This document shows positions 24,497 through 36,359 of a DNA stretch of 64,000 bases, piece after piece. Each line of letters starts with the position of its first letter. The first letter of the stretch is position 1. Below the pieces are notes generated by a model. That model was given only the letters and a program-made list of their open reading frames with translations. It was not told the DNA's origin and searched no databases. This DNA is from Plectrocnemia conspersa (Eukaryota; Arthropoda; Insecta; Trichoptera; Polycentropodidae). The stretch spans positions 186,001 to 250,000 of the forward strand of contig VTFK01000344.1 of the NCBI GenBank assembly GCA_009617715.1, written 5' to 3'. The position numbers and the translations under genes were made by a program.

Positions 24497-25461
24497 CTAA
24501 ACCCTCTGGAAGTTGTCCGAACCAAAGTTCAACTGAAGTCGGCCAAAGTCACTGATTTCGGAGTAGCGGCCACACTGTCCGGACGGCGGTCGTGAATGAC
24601 GTACGCACAGTGGCTGCTGTCACGTACAGCTGGCATATTTGCGCGCGATCGAAAAATGTGCCAAATAATCGCAATTTTTAAATTGTCATATTATTAAAAA
24701 TACGCTACTGATAATTATAAAAGTTTGTGTGAGCACTCACCAATACCATATCAGTGAAAACTTTTCGGTCGTAAATATTCAATTTACGCAAAATCTTTGT
24801 CGGCTTTTGCAAAATGCCATAAAGCATAAAAATGATACTTCAGAATACGAACACCACATCTGTGACTATCTTAAAATTTGTCGCCATCGATTCTAAATAA
24901 GAATTCATTATGGTGTGACATTTATGTATATAAACCGATCTAGGAAAATACATAAGAATATTCGAAACGATTTTTTTACCAAAATCAAGTACCAATAATT
25001 ATTTATTTTATATGAAAAAAAATATATTAACGATATCTGTTAGAAGAATATACTATCAAAAATATAATTAATCCCTTTTGGTGCCCAAAAATATTCAAAG
25101 ATGTCAGTAAGTCTGTTGAACTTATAACTTGACCACGTGACTACGATGCAGAGCTCGACATGCGTGTTGACCATAGGACGCCTACGCGCATACTGAAATT
25201 GAAGCGAGTTACTCGTTCTATCTCAGTTTGCGAAAAAACATATCATTATCTCTCTCACACTCGTTACTTAACACGCGAGAGAGCGAAAGGGGAAGTATAT
25301 CATCGCTCGCGCTCGAAAGAGCCGCTCTGACTTCGGTTTCTTTGACTTCGGTCCGTTTGCCGACAATGTTCGGAAGCGCTCGAAGCTGGCCAAGTCAACT
25401 GAATTACCCCCACTTTACGTCCCGTTCTCGGTAGCTTTGAACAACTTCCGAGAGATTTTAG
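24497..25461. mobile_element. Non-autonomous DNA element with imperfect long TIRs
   Basis: The left end CTAAACCCTCTGGAAGTTGT (24,497 onward) matches the reverse complement of the right end, CTAAAATCTCTCGGAAGTTG (ending 25,461). Similarity continues inward: GGCCAAAGTCA...CGGAGTAGCGGCC on the left (24,541-24,571) corresponds to ACCGAAGTCA...CGAAGTCAGAGCGGC read from the opposite strand at 25,319-25,355, after an extra segment of some 70 bases. The 965-bp body is GC-richer at both ends and AT-rich in the middle. The 68-codon frame at 25,228-25,434 lies in the right arm and has no motif. Superfamily not assigned; target duplication not clear. Confidence 0.55.
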
Positions 25462-26420
25462 ACCGAACTCGACAAATTCTCAAAAAGTTCAAAAAATTCA
25501 AAATTTAAATTAACCAAAATATAACGGAATCAATTATATTAATTAAACATAGACAAACTTTGCCATCAACTCTTCAAATTAAACAGGACTGTAATGTATA
25601 ATGTGAATCTAGCGTTAAATACGTTAGCTTGTATCTGAACTTTAAACTCAAATTTAATAAGCACATATTGTAACTTCGCTCTAAAAGGCTAGCCGCCATT
25701 ATGATCATCAGGCCAGAATTTATTAAAAAAAATTACGCATTTACTAGCTCTAAAAATAATATATATTACACCTTTTTATATTTATCTCAAAGAAACGTAT
25801 TGAAATAGCTTTAAAATACCAACAATCAAATATCATTTTAATTGTCATATTATAAAATACTAAAAAATATTTTGCGTTAACACACTAACCCAATAATGGG
25901 AGACTACGATAAAAACAACGCAATAATGTATAAACCATATTTAAATCAAAAGTTTAAGCAAAAAATGCCAAATCACATTATGTTTTAAAAGCTTAAGACC
26001 ATATCTTTATTTAAATGTATTCAAATTAGAACATATTTATTGTGTTTTTTATAACTGAACTGTAAATGTTTTTGCATTTTCATTTTCCTTTAATTATAAC
26101 TACTAAAGTTTTATTGTATATTCCTATTACTTGTTAAATTTTAGCTAATAGCTAAATTGTACGTTTAAAATGGTTCTAAACCAGTGACATGCATTGTACA
26201 TAAAAGTATTTTTTTTTAATTAATTTTATTATTGAAATAAACATATATGACAAGCATATAATAACTTATTTCATTTCTCATATTATATATAATACATGTT
26301 ACTATTTAACAACAAGTCAGTTATTTTGTTTTATATAGTGTACTTTTATACTAAGCAAATTTTAACTAAACATATAACATGAACAGAAAATAAAAATGAA
26401 ATGAATAATTTTTCAGTCTT
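25462..26420. other. AT-rich non-coding DNA
   Basis: Nothing recognised. Confidence 0.6.
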
Positions 26421-27000
26421 GACAATTTAGAAAGTACCAACATCTATATTTGAACCATAGGATTTATAAACCTATGGGAATTTGCGGTATTAATGCTATA
26501 CGTATTTCAATGCACCCTATATTTTTTGTTTGATGTCCAATTAGACGAATTGGAATTTCAAATGAGTGCTTGATTTGTAATTCCGGACGGATGGGGATAT
26601 TACTATCGGGGAATTTTGGATTTTGTGCTATTTAGATTCTGATCCAATGCGGGTCATAATTTTGCCGATGTAAACCCTGTTTGTTTAGACAAATCTTACT
26701 TGATACATATACACATACACATTATTAACCCACTAATTAATAATAATCTTGATTCGATTCTGTGTAAGTGGCGAGAAGCTAATTTCATTTTGTATATAAC
26801 CATTGAAAACTATTAACGTACACAAGAAACAATAACTGGTTTAATTTTCACTCAACAGACGTTTATTGCAAGCGATGTCATAATCAACTATAGATGTTTG
26901 CAAGGTGACTGAATCGAATTCGTTACATCCCAATTAACCCAAACGAGACCCTTTGTGATGCTTGGCGCAAACGTAAACGTAAACCTTAAGTAGGAAGCAA
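26421..27000. promoter_or_regulatory. Candidate island with a CCATAGG hairpin
   Basis: CCATAGG (26,455-26,461) and CCTATGG (26,471-26,477) make a 7-bp stem with a 9-base loop. The following 450 bp is more complex than the flanks. No coding signal. Confidence 0.28.
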
Positions 27001-27825
27001 CAATCAGTCACAAATTATTATGTGTACACATATTTAGAGATGATGTATGCTCAAATAGCAATTTCGTCGTGTAATACGAATAAACTTGTTAAAGTGGAAC
27101 GTGTAAATAATTACGAACGTCGCTGTTTCGTATATAAATATTAAATATTATTTAGTTATACATCAAAAAGTATCTGGCGTTATAAAGTAAAAAAAAAATG
27201 AATATAGAAGCTTGATTTTTTCCACTATACTTTATGTTTTCTTAGAATAATAATCGAATAAATTATAATTGGTTTGTTTCTATTTTTATATTTTTGTATA
27301 TTTTTATGATACATTTATTTATCTCCTAAATTTATTAATACAAACCATATTTTTATTAGATTGTAATTAAGTAATATTATTATTTTAAATCTATGCAAAT
27401 TGTACCCTGCGCATATATTTACAGTAAAAAAATATACAAGCCCTTTTATATATATTTTAAAAAACACTTACAACATAAAACACAAGTCTAGCTATAAATA
27501 AACGTTTGCAATAAGACGATTAGCAAAAGACAATCAACCTGCTGTGGCCTTAGCTAAAGCTAATCTATTGTATTGGCATCTGGGATGTTTTGCCATAATC
27601 TGTCTGATCCCCGATTTTGATTCTCAATTTAAAGATTAACTAATTGAATTTGTGAAAATTTTGTACTGATTACGTAATGTTTCCTAAGATGTTTTTTTAC
27701 ATCCATTAGAAAGCTTCGAAGCTTATCATTAAAATTCCTATACAAAAATATATGTATTATCAGATAAATAATTCATTTAATTTATGTAACACATTGCTAT
27801 CCATTTACGTATGTACAGCCGTTTT
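27001..27825. other. AT-rich non-coding DNA
   Basis: Nothing recognised. Confidence 0.6.
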
Positions 27826-28085
27826 ATTATAGGTAAAGGTTGGTAAATTTACAAAACAGCCTTCGATAGTGTCGAATCGTTTTTCCTTTCGAGACCCCCC
27901 AAGAACAATTTATTAAGTAAAACGCCCCTGACTCCGGTGATTTTTCATTGTGGCCACACGGCCTGAATTCAATCGCCGACTCTTTGACATCGGCTCCGTA
28001 TCAGGAAACAACAGATTCTGGCACGAGACCGAATCAATTTTCTCTCACCGGACGTTTGGAAGCCTTATCGAGGCTATTTTATATA
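27826..28085. promoter_or_regulatory. GC-richer island
   Basis: A sharply bounded block from roughly 27,840 to 28,080 with runs such as GAGACCCCCCAAG and TCTCACCGGACG. A 74-codon plus frame starts inside it (27,948) but ends in AT-rich sequence and lacks motifs. Probably non-coding and constrained, by inference. Confidence 0.3.
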
Positions 28086-29390
28086 AAAAATATTTTCAAA
28101 ATGCTCTTAATTAAAATAAAATATATCTTAATTACTACAAAGAAGAATATAGATTTAATAAATGGTAATTAAAACAATAATTTTGATCACAATTAAAATT
28201 ATATAATAAATAAGAATGACGTAATCTTGATTTAATTTTAACGCCAATTGATTTTGAGGATATAGTAACAACGAAAATAAAAATTTGATACATAGTTGCT
28301 TCTGTGGAAAAAATAATGCCAAGTAAACGTCGTTGAAAAATGAAATAAATGGAAGGCGGGCTTAACATGTTTCAACCTAAATTGGATATAATAGTTATTA
28401 CCATATTTTTTCTCAAAGCTCAATTATTTCCAATAAAAAATAATATTTAATACAGCGCTTTTTTCATCTTTACTATTTAGGTATAAGTTGAACAGTAAAT
28501 ATAATCTTTGTGTAACACCCCTAAAATTCCTATGATTATTATCATTTTTTATATGTTAACCAATATTATGAAACTTAATTACGAAAAAAAAGGTATTAAA
28601 AAAAATATAATTGTTATTCTTTACTTATTTGATAAGCTATTTATATGTAAAAGCATGCATTTTTTTTTTTCCTTTCAAAAACAAAGGGTAGCTAAAATTT
28701 GATTTGTGTATAGATTATGACAATTTTTTTATTTAAAAGTAATTATATTAATTCATTATAAAGCACCTAAGCTTAAAAACATTTTATCGTTTCAGATACA
28801 ATAAAGAGGTAAACAGTGACATTTTTAATAGCATATTAAAAGAATTTTATATTATCAAAAACGATAAGTAAAAACGTATTTCTAGATTTTCATAATCTCA
28901 CGGATGAATGTTCTAATGCTTAATTTAAACTAGCTAGGTCATACCTCTCTAACAATGAACTTCTTTGGCTCCAATAATTTCAAAATATATATAACAAATA
29001 TACATTTATTGTTTGTGTAGAAAAAAATGTCACTACACTGCAGCCAATGTAATGATAAATTTGCATATAAAATAACAAATAGCAGAGCATAGCAAGAGAT
29101 TTGATAGTGTAAATGATTTAAAGTCAAAATAAAGGACACAGAACTGCTATAAATATTCGTGATTTTTTAGTGAGTCTTTAAGATGCTTTTTAATAGATTT
29201 GATTAAAAATGTTAGCAAAAAAATACCATTAATAAGTCATTTAAACCAAAAATTACAAATTATGTCATTAATATTTTATTGATCGATGTCACTTACGCCA
29301 AATATAAATACTAAAAGCATCTTTTTAATTTATTATACATACTTTTTAGATCAAACCGCGATTACACATCAATTTATTCCAAGTTTAAGC
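28086..29390. other. AT-rich non-coding DNA
   Basis: Overlapping open frames at 28,135-28,423 (minus), 28,508-28,702 (plus) and 28,939-29,139 (minus) are AT-codon frames without motifs. Confidence 0.5.
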
Positions 29391-29564
29391 CTATATAAAA
29401 TCAATCACGTAGGTAAATACGATACGCGCGTCAAGCATCACACACCCTAAATAACGAGGCAAACACTCCAAAAAAATATCGGGTTGAGTTCCATCTACAA
29501 CTTCAATTAAACGTTGTTTAGGATACTGATGAACATTGCTGCGGTCACAATTAACGTAACGCAT
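29391..29564 (-). CDS. Small hypothetical ORF beside a CpG-rich island
   Basis: An ATG-to-TAG frame of 57 codons, too short for most ORF screens. It begins MRYVNCDRSNVHQYPKQRLI and continues with EVVDGTQPDIFLECLPRYLG. Residue composition is balanced, unlike the K/N/I/F frames typical of this window, and it starts directly at the edge of the CpG-rich block that would serve as its promoter. No signal peptide or transmembrane span is evident and I recognise no family. It might be a complete micropeptide gene, a first exon (a GT lies shortly before the stop region), or a transposon scrap. Orientation is divergent from the five-exon gene 1.4 kb away. Confidence 0.3.
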   Translation of the reverse strand: MRYVNCDRSNVHQYPKQRLIEVVDGTQPDIFLECLPRYLGCVMLDARIVFTYVIDFI

Positions 29565-29835
29565 TGCGACGCTCAGTCTTCGTTATTTTCGGTAATGCCG
29601 GTGAAAAACGGCGCCTCGCGTCATAGAGATAATTTAATAACGTGTGTGGATGTGTGATGCGACCGCGGTCGGGAAAACCGCCGGCGTCCGCCAGCCGTTC
29701 GCAAACAGTGGCGCGCGTCCAAGGTGGCGGCGCGTGACGGGGGCCGTCACCCGAAGCGGAGCTGTGCACGTTCCAATTTTAATAAATGTGCCGAAACGGA
29801 AAGGAACGACGCCTCTGTCTGCTCTCATATGAAGT
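29550..29835. promoter_or_regulatory. CpG-rich island, the most GC-rich block of the window
   Basis: A roughly 280-bp run dense in CpG (for example GCGACCGCGGTCGGG near 29,659 and GGCGGCGCGTGACGGGGGCC near 29,726) in otherwise very AT-rich DNA. Open frames of 62-72 codons exist on both strands over the same bases, as expected where stops are depleted by composition. With a small ORF starting at its left edge on the minus strand and a spliced gene to the right on the plus strand, it may be a shared promoter or enhancer. Alternatively it is a 5' untranslated exon. Confidence 0.4.
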
Positions 29836-30779
29836 ACTTGTGTTTATGTAAGTGCTTCCCAAACTATGGGTAACGATGATGAAAATGCATGGTACAGAGC
29901 AACAAAGGCGTGCGTGTTTTAAAGATAAATATTACTAATAGGCGGCGGCTCATAATTTAATTTCTCACTACACAGCTTAAAATTAATGTAATTAGTGTTT
30001 GTAACGTGCGTGTTTACAGTGGTCGTGTCAATATTAAATTCCAGCACTTAGGAAAAACTGCTGGTAAAATGAAAAGCCAACTTGTCTTCGTTTATGGCAG
30101 ATAAAATGTAGCAAATTGGTATCATAAATGTAAATTATGAATAAGAAACGTTAATGAAATAAAAATGAAGTGAAAAGCCATCGATTTGTCTATTATTATT
30201 AAAAAATATTTTGATCCATATATTTTTTAAGGTAAATGTTTTTTCTGCGCAGCATTACATATTTTAATATTTAATAAGTGAAAAAGTAATCACTGTATTT
30301 AAAATTAATAATAAACTAAACATATTTAAAATCCTTAATAAAATAAAAATTATTTTTAAGGTTAAAAAAACTATTTTAAATGAATCTTAAACTTTTATTC
30401 TCAAACTTTACAATTTAAAAAAAATTTAAATTAGTGTTATACAATTTTGTGTAGTTTCCTTTGGAAGGCGTCAGTAAGAGAGATTTTTGCAACAATATGT
30501 TCTTAGTAGTTGGTTGTTTGTGAATAGTACTTATTTTGAAACTTTGCCCCTTTTGGTTGGAAATGTTTTTTCAAACGAAATTTTAACGTACTTAAATTTT
30601 GCTAACGTTCGCCAAAATTTATGTAGATCTTTTTGTCTGTATAAAGAAGCTAATATAAATCCACATTAATTATTTTATATTTTAAATCCCATATAAACTA
30701 AATATATTAAAAAAAAAATTTTTTTAGAATTTGATGATTTTTATACATATTTTGATAAGTGTTTTACAATTTAAATCAA
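29836..30779. other. AT-rich spacer upstream of the five-exon gene
   Basis: Nothing recognised; the 60-codon frame at 30,487-30,669 has no motif. Confidence 0.5.
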
Positions 30780-31022
30780 TAAAATCAATTTCGTAGTTCG
30801 TTCTCTAGCGCGCCCAAAACCGGGAATATCCCTTTCAAATTTGCTTACATGTGACAGTTCTTCTGTCATCTGGCAAGCGCTCGCTGCGCGTATTTTTGTG
30901 CACATAAATAAACAGTGAAATATGTTATAATCACAGCGTTTTTCTCACAAAGTGTCAATTGAAGATTATTCAAAGTGATGTAGCATTTAGAATTATAGAC
31001 AATATAATCAAGACTATAAATT
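30780..31022 (+). promoter_or_regulatory. Putative promoter and 5' leader of the five-exon gene
   Basis: Composition rises just before the ATG at 31,023. GCGCGCCCAAAACCGGG lies near 30,810. TGACAG (30,852-30,857) and CTGTCA (30,863-30,868) form a 6-bp inverted repeat around a 5-base spacer, and AAGCGCTCGCTGCGCG follows. No strong TATA box at a fixed distance is evident, which is usual for housekeeping-type insect promoters. Confidence 0.35.
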
Positions 31023-32298
31023 ATGAGTGTGCCAGTAAGTGTTTTTTTATATGAATAATATATCACGTTTATTCTAACAAAATTACTATTCACTTTCTAG
31101 GATCAAATATTAAAAGACACAGCGGTGATTTGGCAATTAAAGGTAAACATACCAAAGCTAATTAAATATCATATATTACAATGCTAGTAATAATGAAACA
31201 TCTCGTATTAGTGTAAACAAAATGTTACATTTTACCCACTATATAATATCATTTACAGTTAATTTTGAAAAGTAATAATAGATCTAATAACATTTACGTA
31301 TGGCAAACAATTAAAATATGACATATTGCGACAATTTACGAAAGAGATGAAGAGATGCCAACCGTAGTTTTTAATTCTCTACAGTATCTTCCGTCAATTT
31401 TGTTCTTCGGTTGTTGTTTAAATTTAATTTATGGATTATATTTGTAGTAATAATGTGTTTAATATTTAACTCCTAATTAAGGTCTTATTGTTTTTAATTA
31501 TTTTTCAGAAGCAATGATGAAACAATTTGATGACCTATATGACTACAACGTAGAATTAGTATATACATATAAACAAAAAGTGAATCTTCTCATATTGAAG
31601 TCACTATCAGCAAGTATTATCTTTTTATAAAGAACATACTACATAAGTTTGATGTAACTGAATATATTGAATTTGGCTATTCCTAAAGAGGAATGACGAC
31701 ATAGAACAAAATTTGATTAAAAACCATGACGTATACATATTTTGCCACATCGGAATTAAAAATAAGCCACTCTTAGATATTTTGGTATTATCGATTATCC
31801 CAGGTATGCAATCACATATTTATAATCATTGTAAAATGTCTATTAGATAACATCCAAGTAACTACATATACAATATGTATATTGCGAGCCGTCACTCGAA
31901 ACGGAACGATCTAGGGGAATTTTTTTGCTGCAATAATTGGTTTAAATTTATTTTGCTCTAACCAAAATTCTTTAGCTAAATAACCGACTGCATCACTATC
32001 ATTGTCACGCAATCGTCGTAAAGGTAGTATCCCCAAATATCAATAAATAAAAAATACGTTTAATTATCATTTATACAGTTTGATCGGTATTAACCTCAAT
32101 CTTCATACGTACTAAGTATATATATACATGCTCACATTTAAAACATATCTAGATCAATCAAATCTAACGTGTATGTGCATTAAATTTGAAGCAATGATAA
32201 TGATTATATATTATAAAAGAAAAACTCACTTTTCAGCCTCGGAGCCCATCGACGTAAATTCAAAATTTGAAGATTTCATTACGAAGATTGTTTCATAA
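31023..32298 (+). CDS. Five-exon gene model for a 77-residue protein, unrecognised
   Basis: Exons: 31,023-31,034, 31,101-31,142, 31,259-31,271, 31,509-31,613 and 32,237-32,298. The start ATGAGTGTGCCA is followed at once by the donor GTAAGTG. Exon 2 has TTTCTAG before it and GTAAAC after it. The 13-nt exon 3 lies between TTTACAG and GTAATA. Exon 4 follows TTTTTCAG and ends at GTATTA. Exon 5 follows TTTTCAG and ends TAA at 32,296-32,298. Exon lengths sum to 234, a whole number of codons, with every phase matched. Introns are 66, 116, 237 and 623 bp. The product begins MSVPDQILKDTAVIWQLK; exon 4 encodes MMKQFDDLYDYNVELVYTYK. It looks helical and cytosolic, with no signal peptide. I recognise no family. 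The microexon is the weakest link: without it exons 2 and 4 are out of frame, so a pseudogene or a missed exon is possible. Confidence 0.45.
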
Positions 32299-33340
32299 TT
32301 GTTTATCTAGTTTAATCAATGTATTCTTATAATTCTTACACGTATGTATATATTTCATTTTCATAGTTATAACATACCTAGTTAATTTGTAATCCGATTA
32401 TTTATATTCAGTCAAATCGAACAACGCACATAAAAAAAATGAAAATTATTTTCGCGTAGAAAAATTATTTACAACTGTTGCCACGTTACTGTCGGCCATC
32501 TTGTTTTATATTTTTCATTGGTTGACAACAAAAGAATTCATTAGTGGAGGCTTGAAAATCATCGTGCCAACTATGTTTTTATTTTTATTAATTATGATTA
32601 AATATTATTCTTTTGTTTATATGTATTATTATTCATATAAAGAGATAAGATTTAAAAAGTAGAAAATTGACCGGAGAATGTTGCATTTATAAATATAGAT
32701 TTATATTTAATTTATAACGCTAACAGCATTAACATATAAAAAAAATAATGTTTATATATAATGACTCAGCAATATTATTAAGAAGTAATTCTTAGTCTTA
32801 ATTCATTGAATACATTTGTTTGTGTCGTCATTTCAACTACATACAAAAAGTACATACGTTAAACTGTGTATTCACTGTAACGTATTTGTTAAAGATGTCA
32901 ATAATATCATATCAATAAGATCCTCCCCTACATCTCCTTTGTATCTCTAGATAATAAAAACATTTTAGTCCTCTTTTATAACCTACATCCTGTCACCATA
33001 TATAGGCCTTCATGCGTACATTTATCAAACTTGACAATAAAAAAGGTATTATTTACAAAAAGTTTGTGTCTTAATTATCGCAAATAAAACGCGGTACTCA
33101 ATGTGCTAATTATACCAGGGGCTTTAATTTATATTTTCATCTTTATTATTTGACACTATTACTGAGATATCAACAAATTAAATTTTTTTAATAATCTTAA
33201 TATTTTAATTAAAAACACAATGAAACTTCAGGTTATTACGCAAAAAGAGTAAAAAAACTTATAGCGTAAAGCGGAACACAAACGTATCATTTTTTTACAA
33301 AGTATACAATTTGTTTAATACGTGTCCTTTAATGCGTACA
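32299..33340. other. 3' flank of the gene model
   Basis: AT-rich. No clear AATAAA directly after the stop; ATTAAA near 32,598 is the nearest candidate. A minus-strand ATGGCCGAC in a good start context lies at 32,497-32,499 but its frame closes after 17 codons. Confidence 0.4.
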
Positions 33341-33480
33341 AAATGCTAAAAGTATTCCCCTAGTGGGCAATTGTGTTTCTGTCTCGCCTGTTTTGTGCTG
33401 CCACTTGCAGGACACTCTTTAAGTCATTAGTCATTCTGTCAAGTGACAGAACAACTTCTATCAAAATTTAAAGTTTTCGT
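33341..33480. promoter_or_regulatory. Small island with a TTCTGTCA/TGACAGAA inverted repeat
   Basis: A perfect 8-bp inverted repeat with a 2-bp spacer at 33,434-33,451 in a locally GC-richer block. The half-site TGACAG matches the inverted pair in the promoter region at 30,852-30,868. TGACAG is the known site type for TALE homeodomain factors (Meis/Homothorax, TGIF); use of it here is inference. Confidence 0.3.
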
Positions 33481-34235
33481 TTATCTCCTTTTTAAATATA
33501 AAAATATACATATATTATTAAAATTATATACCATAAAAATAGCAAATAAACATACGTATAACGCTCCGGGTCGCTTTTGTAAAAATCGCAGTTGAAGATC
33601 TGGCTGTATTAAATAAATAAAAATAATTAATATCACAAAATTAAATCAAGAATAAAAATATAAAAAAATAATGAAGCATTGAATATTATATAATTTTGTA
33701 TTACTAAACTGTTTTAACAAAGTTTACGAATTACTTGGCATGTGATCAAAATATTTTTTTTATTATAGAATATAATAAAATGTATATTTTATGGCTTGTA
33801 AAATAAATCTGTAATTAATTAGTCTATTACTCATACAAATAAATTGAAATGTAAAATAACACTTAAATTCAACATTTATTACATAAAAACTATTACATAT
33901 CATTTAATAATTTCTTTATATCAAAATTATATATGTATAAAATTTAATCAAAATTAATATAATTAAAATCGTTATGTAAAGAGTAACGATTAAAAACATT
34001 TCAATTCAATATTTTTTAACATTGACGCAGAAAAAACAACAACGGAAAATAATTGTGAAGAATAAAATTTATTTTATTTTCTTAACAATTTCACCCCTTT
34101 TAACATTTTTCCTTTCGTCATTCTTTTAGTTAAATTTAATCTGAATCGATATGACTTTCACTTCTTTGATACTGCGAAGCCAATATTTTTCACCGTATTT
34201 TTTTCTTCTATTTTTATCGCATTAATTAGGAATCA
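33481..34235. other. AT-rich non-coding DNA
   Basis: Nothing recognised. Confidence 0.6.
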
Positions 34236-34535
34236 TCTCTATCGTATTAGCCCCCCCTACCCTACTCCCTCGTTGTTATCATTATCTGACGAGCGAATTT
34301 TGGTACTCGCGTTATCAAAGGCTTTGCTTTCAATTAGCGGGGCGATTTAATCAGTGCCAGGTAGTGCGTCGGCTGCTAGTTGCGAATTCGCGCTATTATT
34401 AAAAGCCGACCGTCGTAAATCGAAATATTACAACTGGCACGTTTTTGGTTACGCCCTTCTAGCACTCCTGTAGGTACATTCGTATTGCTAAGGTCGTTGT
34501 AAAGCATAAATATGCAAATCGTATTTAATCTTACG
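34236..34535. promoter_or_regulatory. GC-richer island
   Basis: A sharply rising block (CCCCCCTACCCTACTCCC near 34,251; GCGGGGCGATTTAATC near 34,338). No coding frame. Candidate conserved non-coding element. Confidence 0.28.
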
Positions 34536-34759
34536 TCACAACATGACTTCATCTAATAAACTCATCAACAGGTCGACCCCTGATAATGTTAACATGTCTG
34601 TTTCTCAATATATGTATGCAATTAATATAAGAAACATTTTTGGTTCTAGAAAAACAGGATTTAATAAAAGCGCAAGATCAGAATTAAGAATCGCCATAAA
34701 ACTTTACATATAATGACTTACAGAATAACTAAACATCACTCGGAATTTATATGCTATTG

Positions 34760-35160
34760 TCACGTTCGAAAAATCCTAAGTTAAAAAAATTTGGCGCTCA
34801 TGTTGGCCTAATTGGCCAACATAAACTCGTTCACCGTTTGACAAAGCTGTAGACATCATCAATAATATAAAAATTCAAATTCAAGTGGCACCTAAACATC
34901 ATCAGAGAGTCCTGGAGCGTATTTTATATTGCTGATTCGAGACAATTCTGGCGAATCACAGATGGGGATGTTAGTGGGCCAATTGCATCGCTTCTTGGAC
35001 ACATCTACGAAATATGTTTACGCCTTAAAACTTTCAGCTAGCTACATTCAGCGATCGTTAAGAATGGAGTAAATGTAAGAATAATCCTCTTTGCGCAGAG
35101 AAGGACGCATTGTCTATCACGCATCATTTTCACACAAAATTATACTTTTTTCCGTACTAG
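34760..35160 (-). repeat. LTR-like dispersed repeat, copy C (inverted)
   Basis: The best match to copies A and B is 34,918-35,120. On the minus strand it reads GACAATGCGTCC, GATGCAATTGGCCCACTAAC, ATCTGTGATTCGCCAGAATT and GTCTCGAATC, then the TATA-like TATAAAAT (plus 34,921-34,928). Beyond the TATA the sequence departs from copy A, so truncation or a different subfamily is likely. On the downstream side, ATGTTGGCC (34,800-34,808) and GGCCAACAT (34,814-34,822) form a perfect 9-bp inverted repeat. Boundaries are uncertain. Confidence 0.5.
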
Positions 35161-36355
35161 AGATTACAAGTGATTAACATCTTGGGATGAAAGATCTTAT
35201 ATATGATCAGTGAAATATTAACAATTAATAATGCAATTGTTTAGTCCTAAGCTATCTCTTCTCGTTGTTAAGGTTTTGCTTTTGAGACGAGTTGCTATTT
35301 ATTTTCATATGTTGTTGTTTGCGCAGGTATTTGGAACCTCTATAAGTGTATTGTAATAAAAAAATAAATTAAAATATTTATGAGAGGATAAAGTAACGAA
35401 ATCAAATTGAGGAAGCCAAGATTATAATCTGTACTTTCTTATATAGTATTTTGTATTTAATTTTTAAATTACTTTTTTTATGCAAATTTTTATTTCTTGG
35501 AACATTAAAAATATATTTGTACAGAAATATATTCCCAAACGATATTTCAGACGTTTGATGTTTATTTTGTCGATTTTTTAATAAAGTCGGAAAGTTTCAG
35601 AACATTCAATATCAAGACTTTGTGATTCGATCCACAAATGGATATCAAATGTTAGAATACTATTATATTATTATAATACACACAAAATAATAATTGTTTT
35701 TAAGGAAATATTGCCGGTATACTATTTTTTTATTACGGGTATGAGATTTAAAAATGTGATGCTGGATTAAAAACTGGTATCTGAATAGTAGGTACATTAT
35801 TTTATTAATATCCGCTACGGGTAATGAACTTAAAGCTCTGCCTTTACTAAAGTGGAGCATAATAAAATTTATATGGCTAGCAGCACGACGAACTCTTCTC
35901 TAATTGTAATTTAAACTAATAAATTTATATTTGTATATCATATATAAACGTTTACAATTTTGTAAGTGAATAAATACATTAAATTTATTGTTAAGCATGC
36001 TACGTAAAAATAAAATCTAAAAGTGATATATACGATGATAGAACTAGTCGTAAAGTTGGCGAAATAGGGTGATTAAAAATCAGATAGTGAGCCAATTGGA
36101 ATTTAATCGAACTATTTAATGGTTATATTCATATAATAAAAACGATAGTTTAATATATTTGGTATATTTCTCTTTATTTTATTTTTACAGTCAAGATTTT
36201 TATATCCTATATATGATACATGAGCATACATTTATCCGCTATTATTTCATAGATGTTGGTGGCTATTTTACGTCACGTACTCAATTTTTCACATAACCTA
36301 TGCTCTTTCAAGCAGAAACATGAAACATATAAGCATATTTAACCTGTTAACAAAA
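35161..36355. other. AT-rich non-coding DNA
   Basis: The 65-codon minus frame at 35,663-35,860 lacks motifs. A few slightly GC-richer patches (36,040-36,120) are unassigned. Confidence 0.5.
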
Positions 36356-36359
36356 CTCT

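Noticed and set aside
25228..25434. 68-codon serine/leucine-rich frame
   Set aside because: It lies in the arm of a TIR element; reduced stop density there explains it.
29551..29832. Overlapping 62-72-codon frames on both strands in the CpG-rich island
   Set aside because: Frames open on both strands over the same bases are a composition effect; no motif or splice signals support either.
32446..32499. Minus-strand ATGGCCGACAGTAAC in a strong start context
   Set aside because: The frame stops after 17 codons and no donor site with a matching downstream exon was evident.
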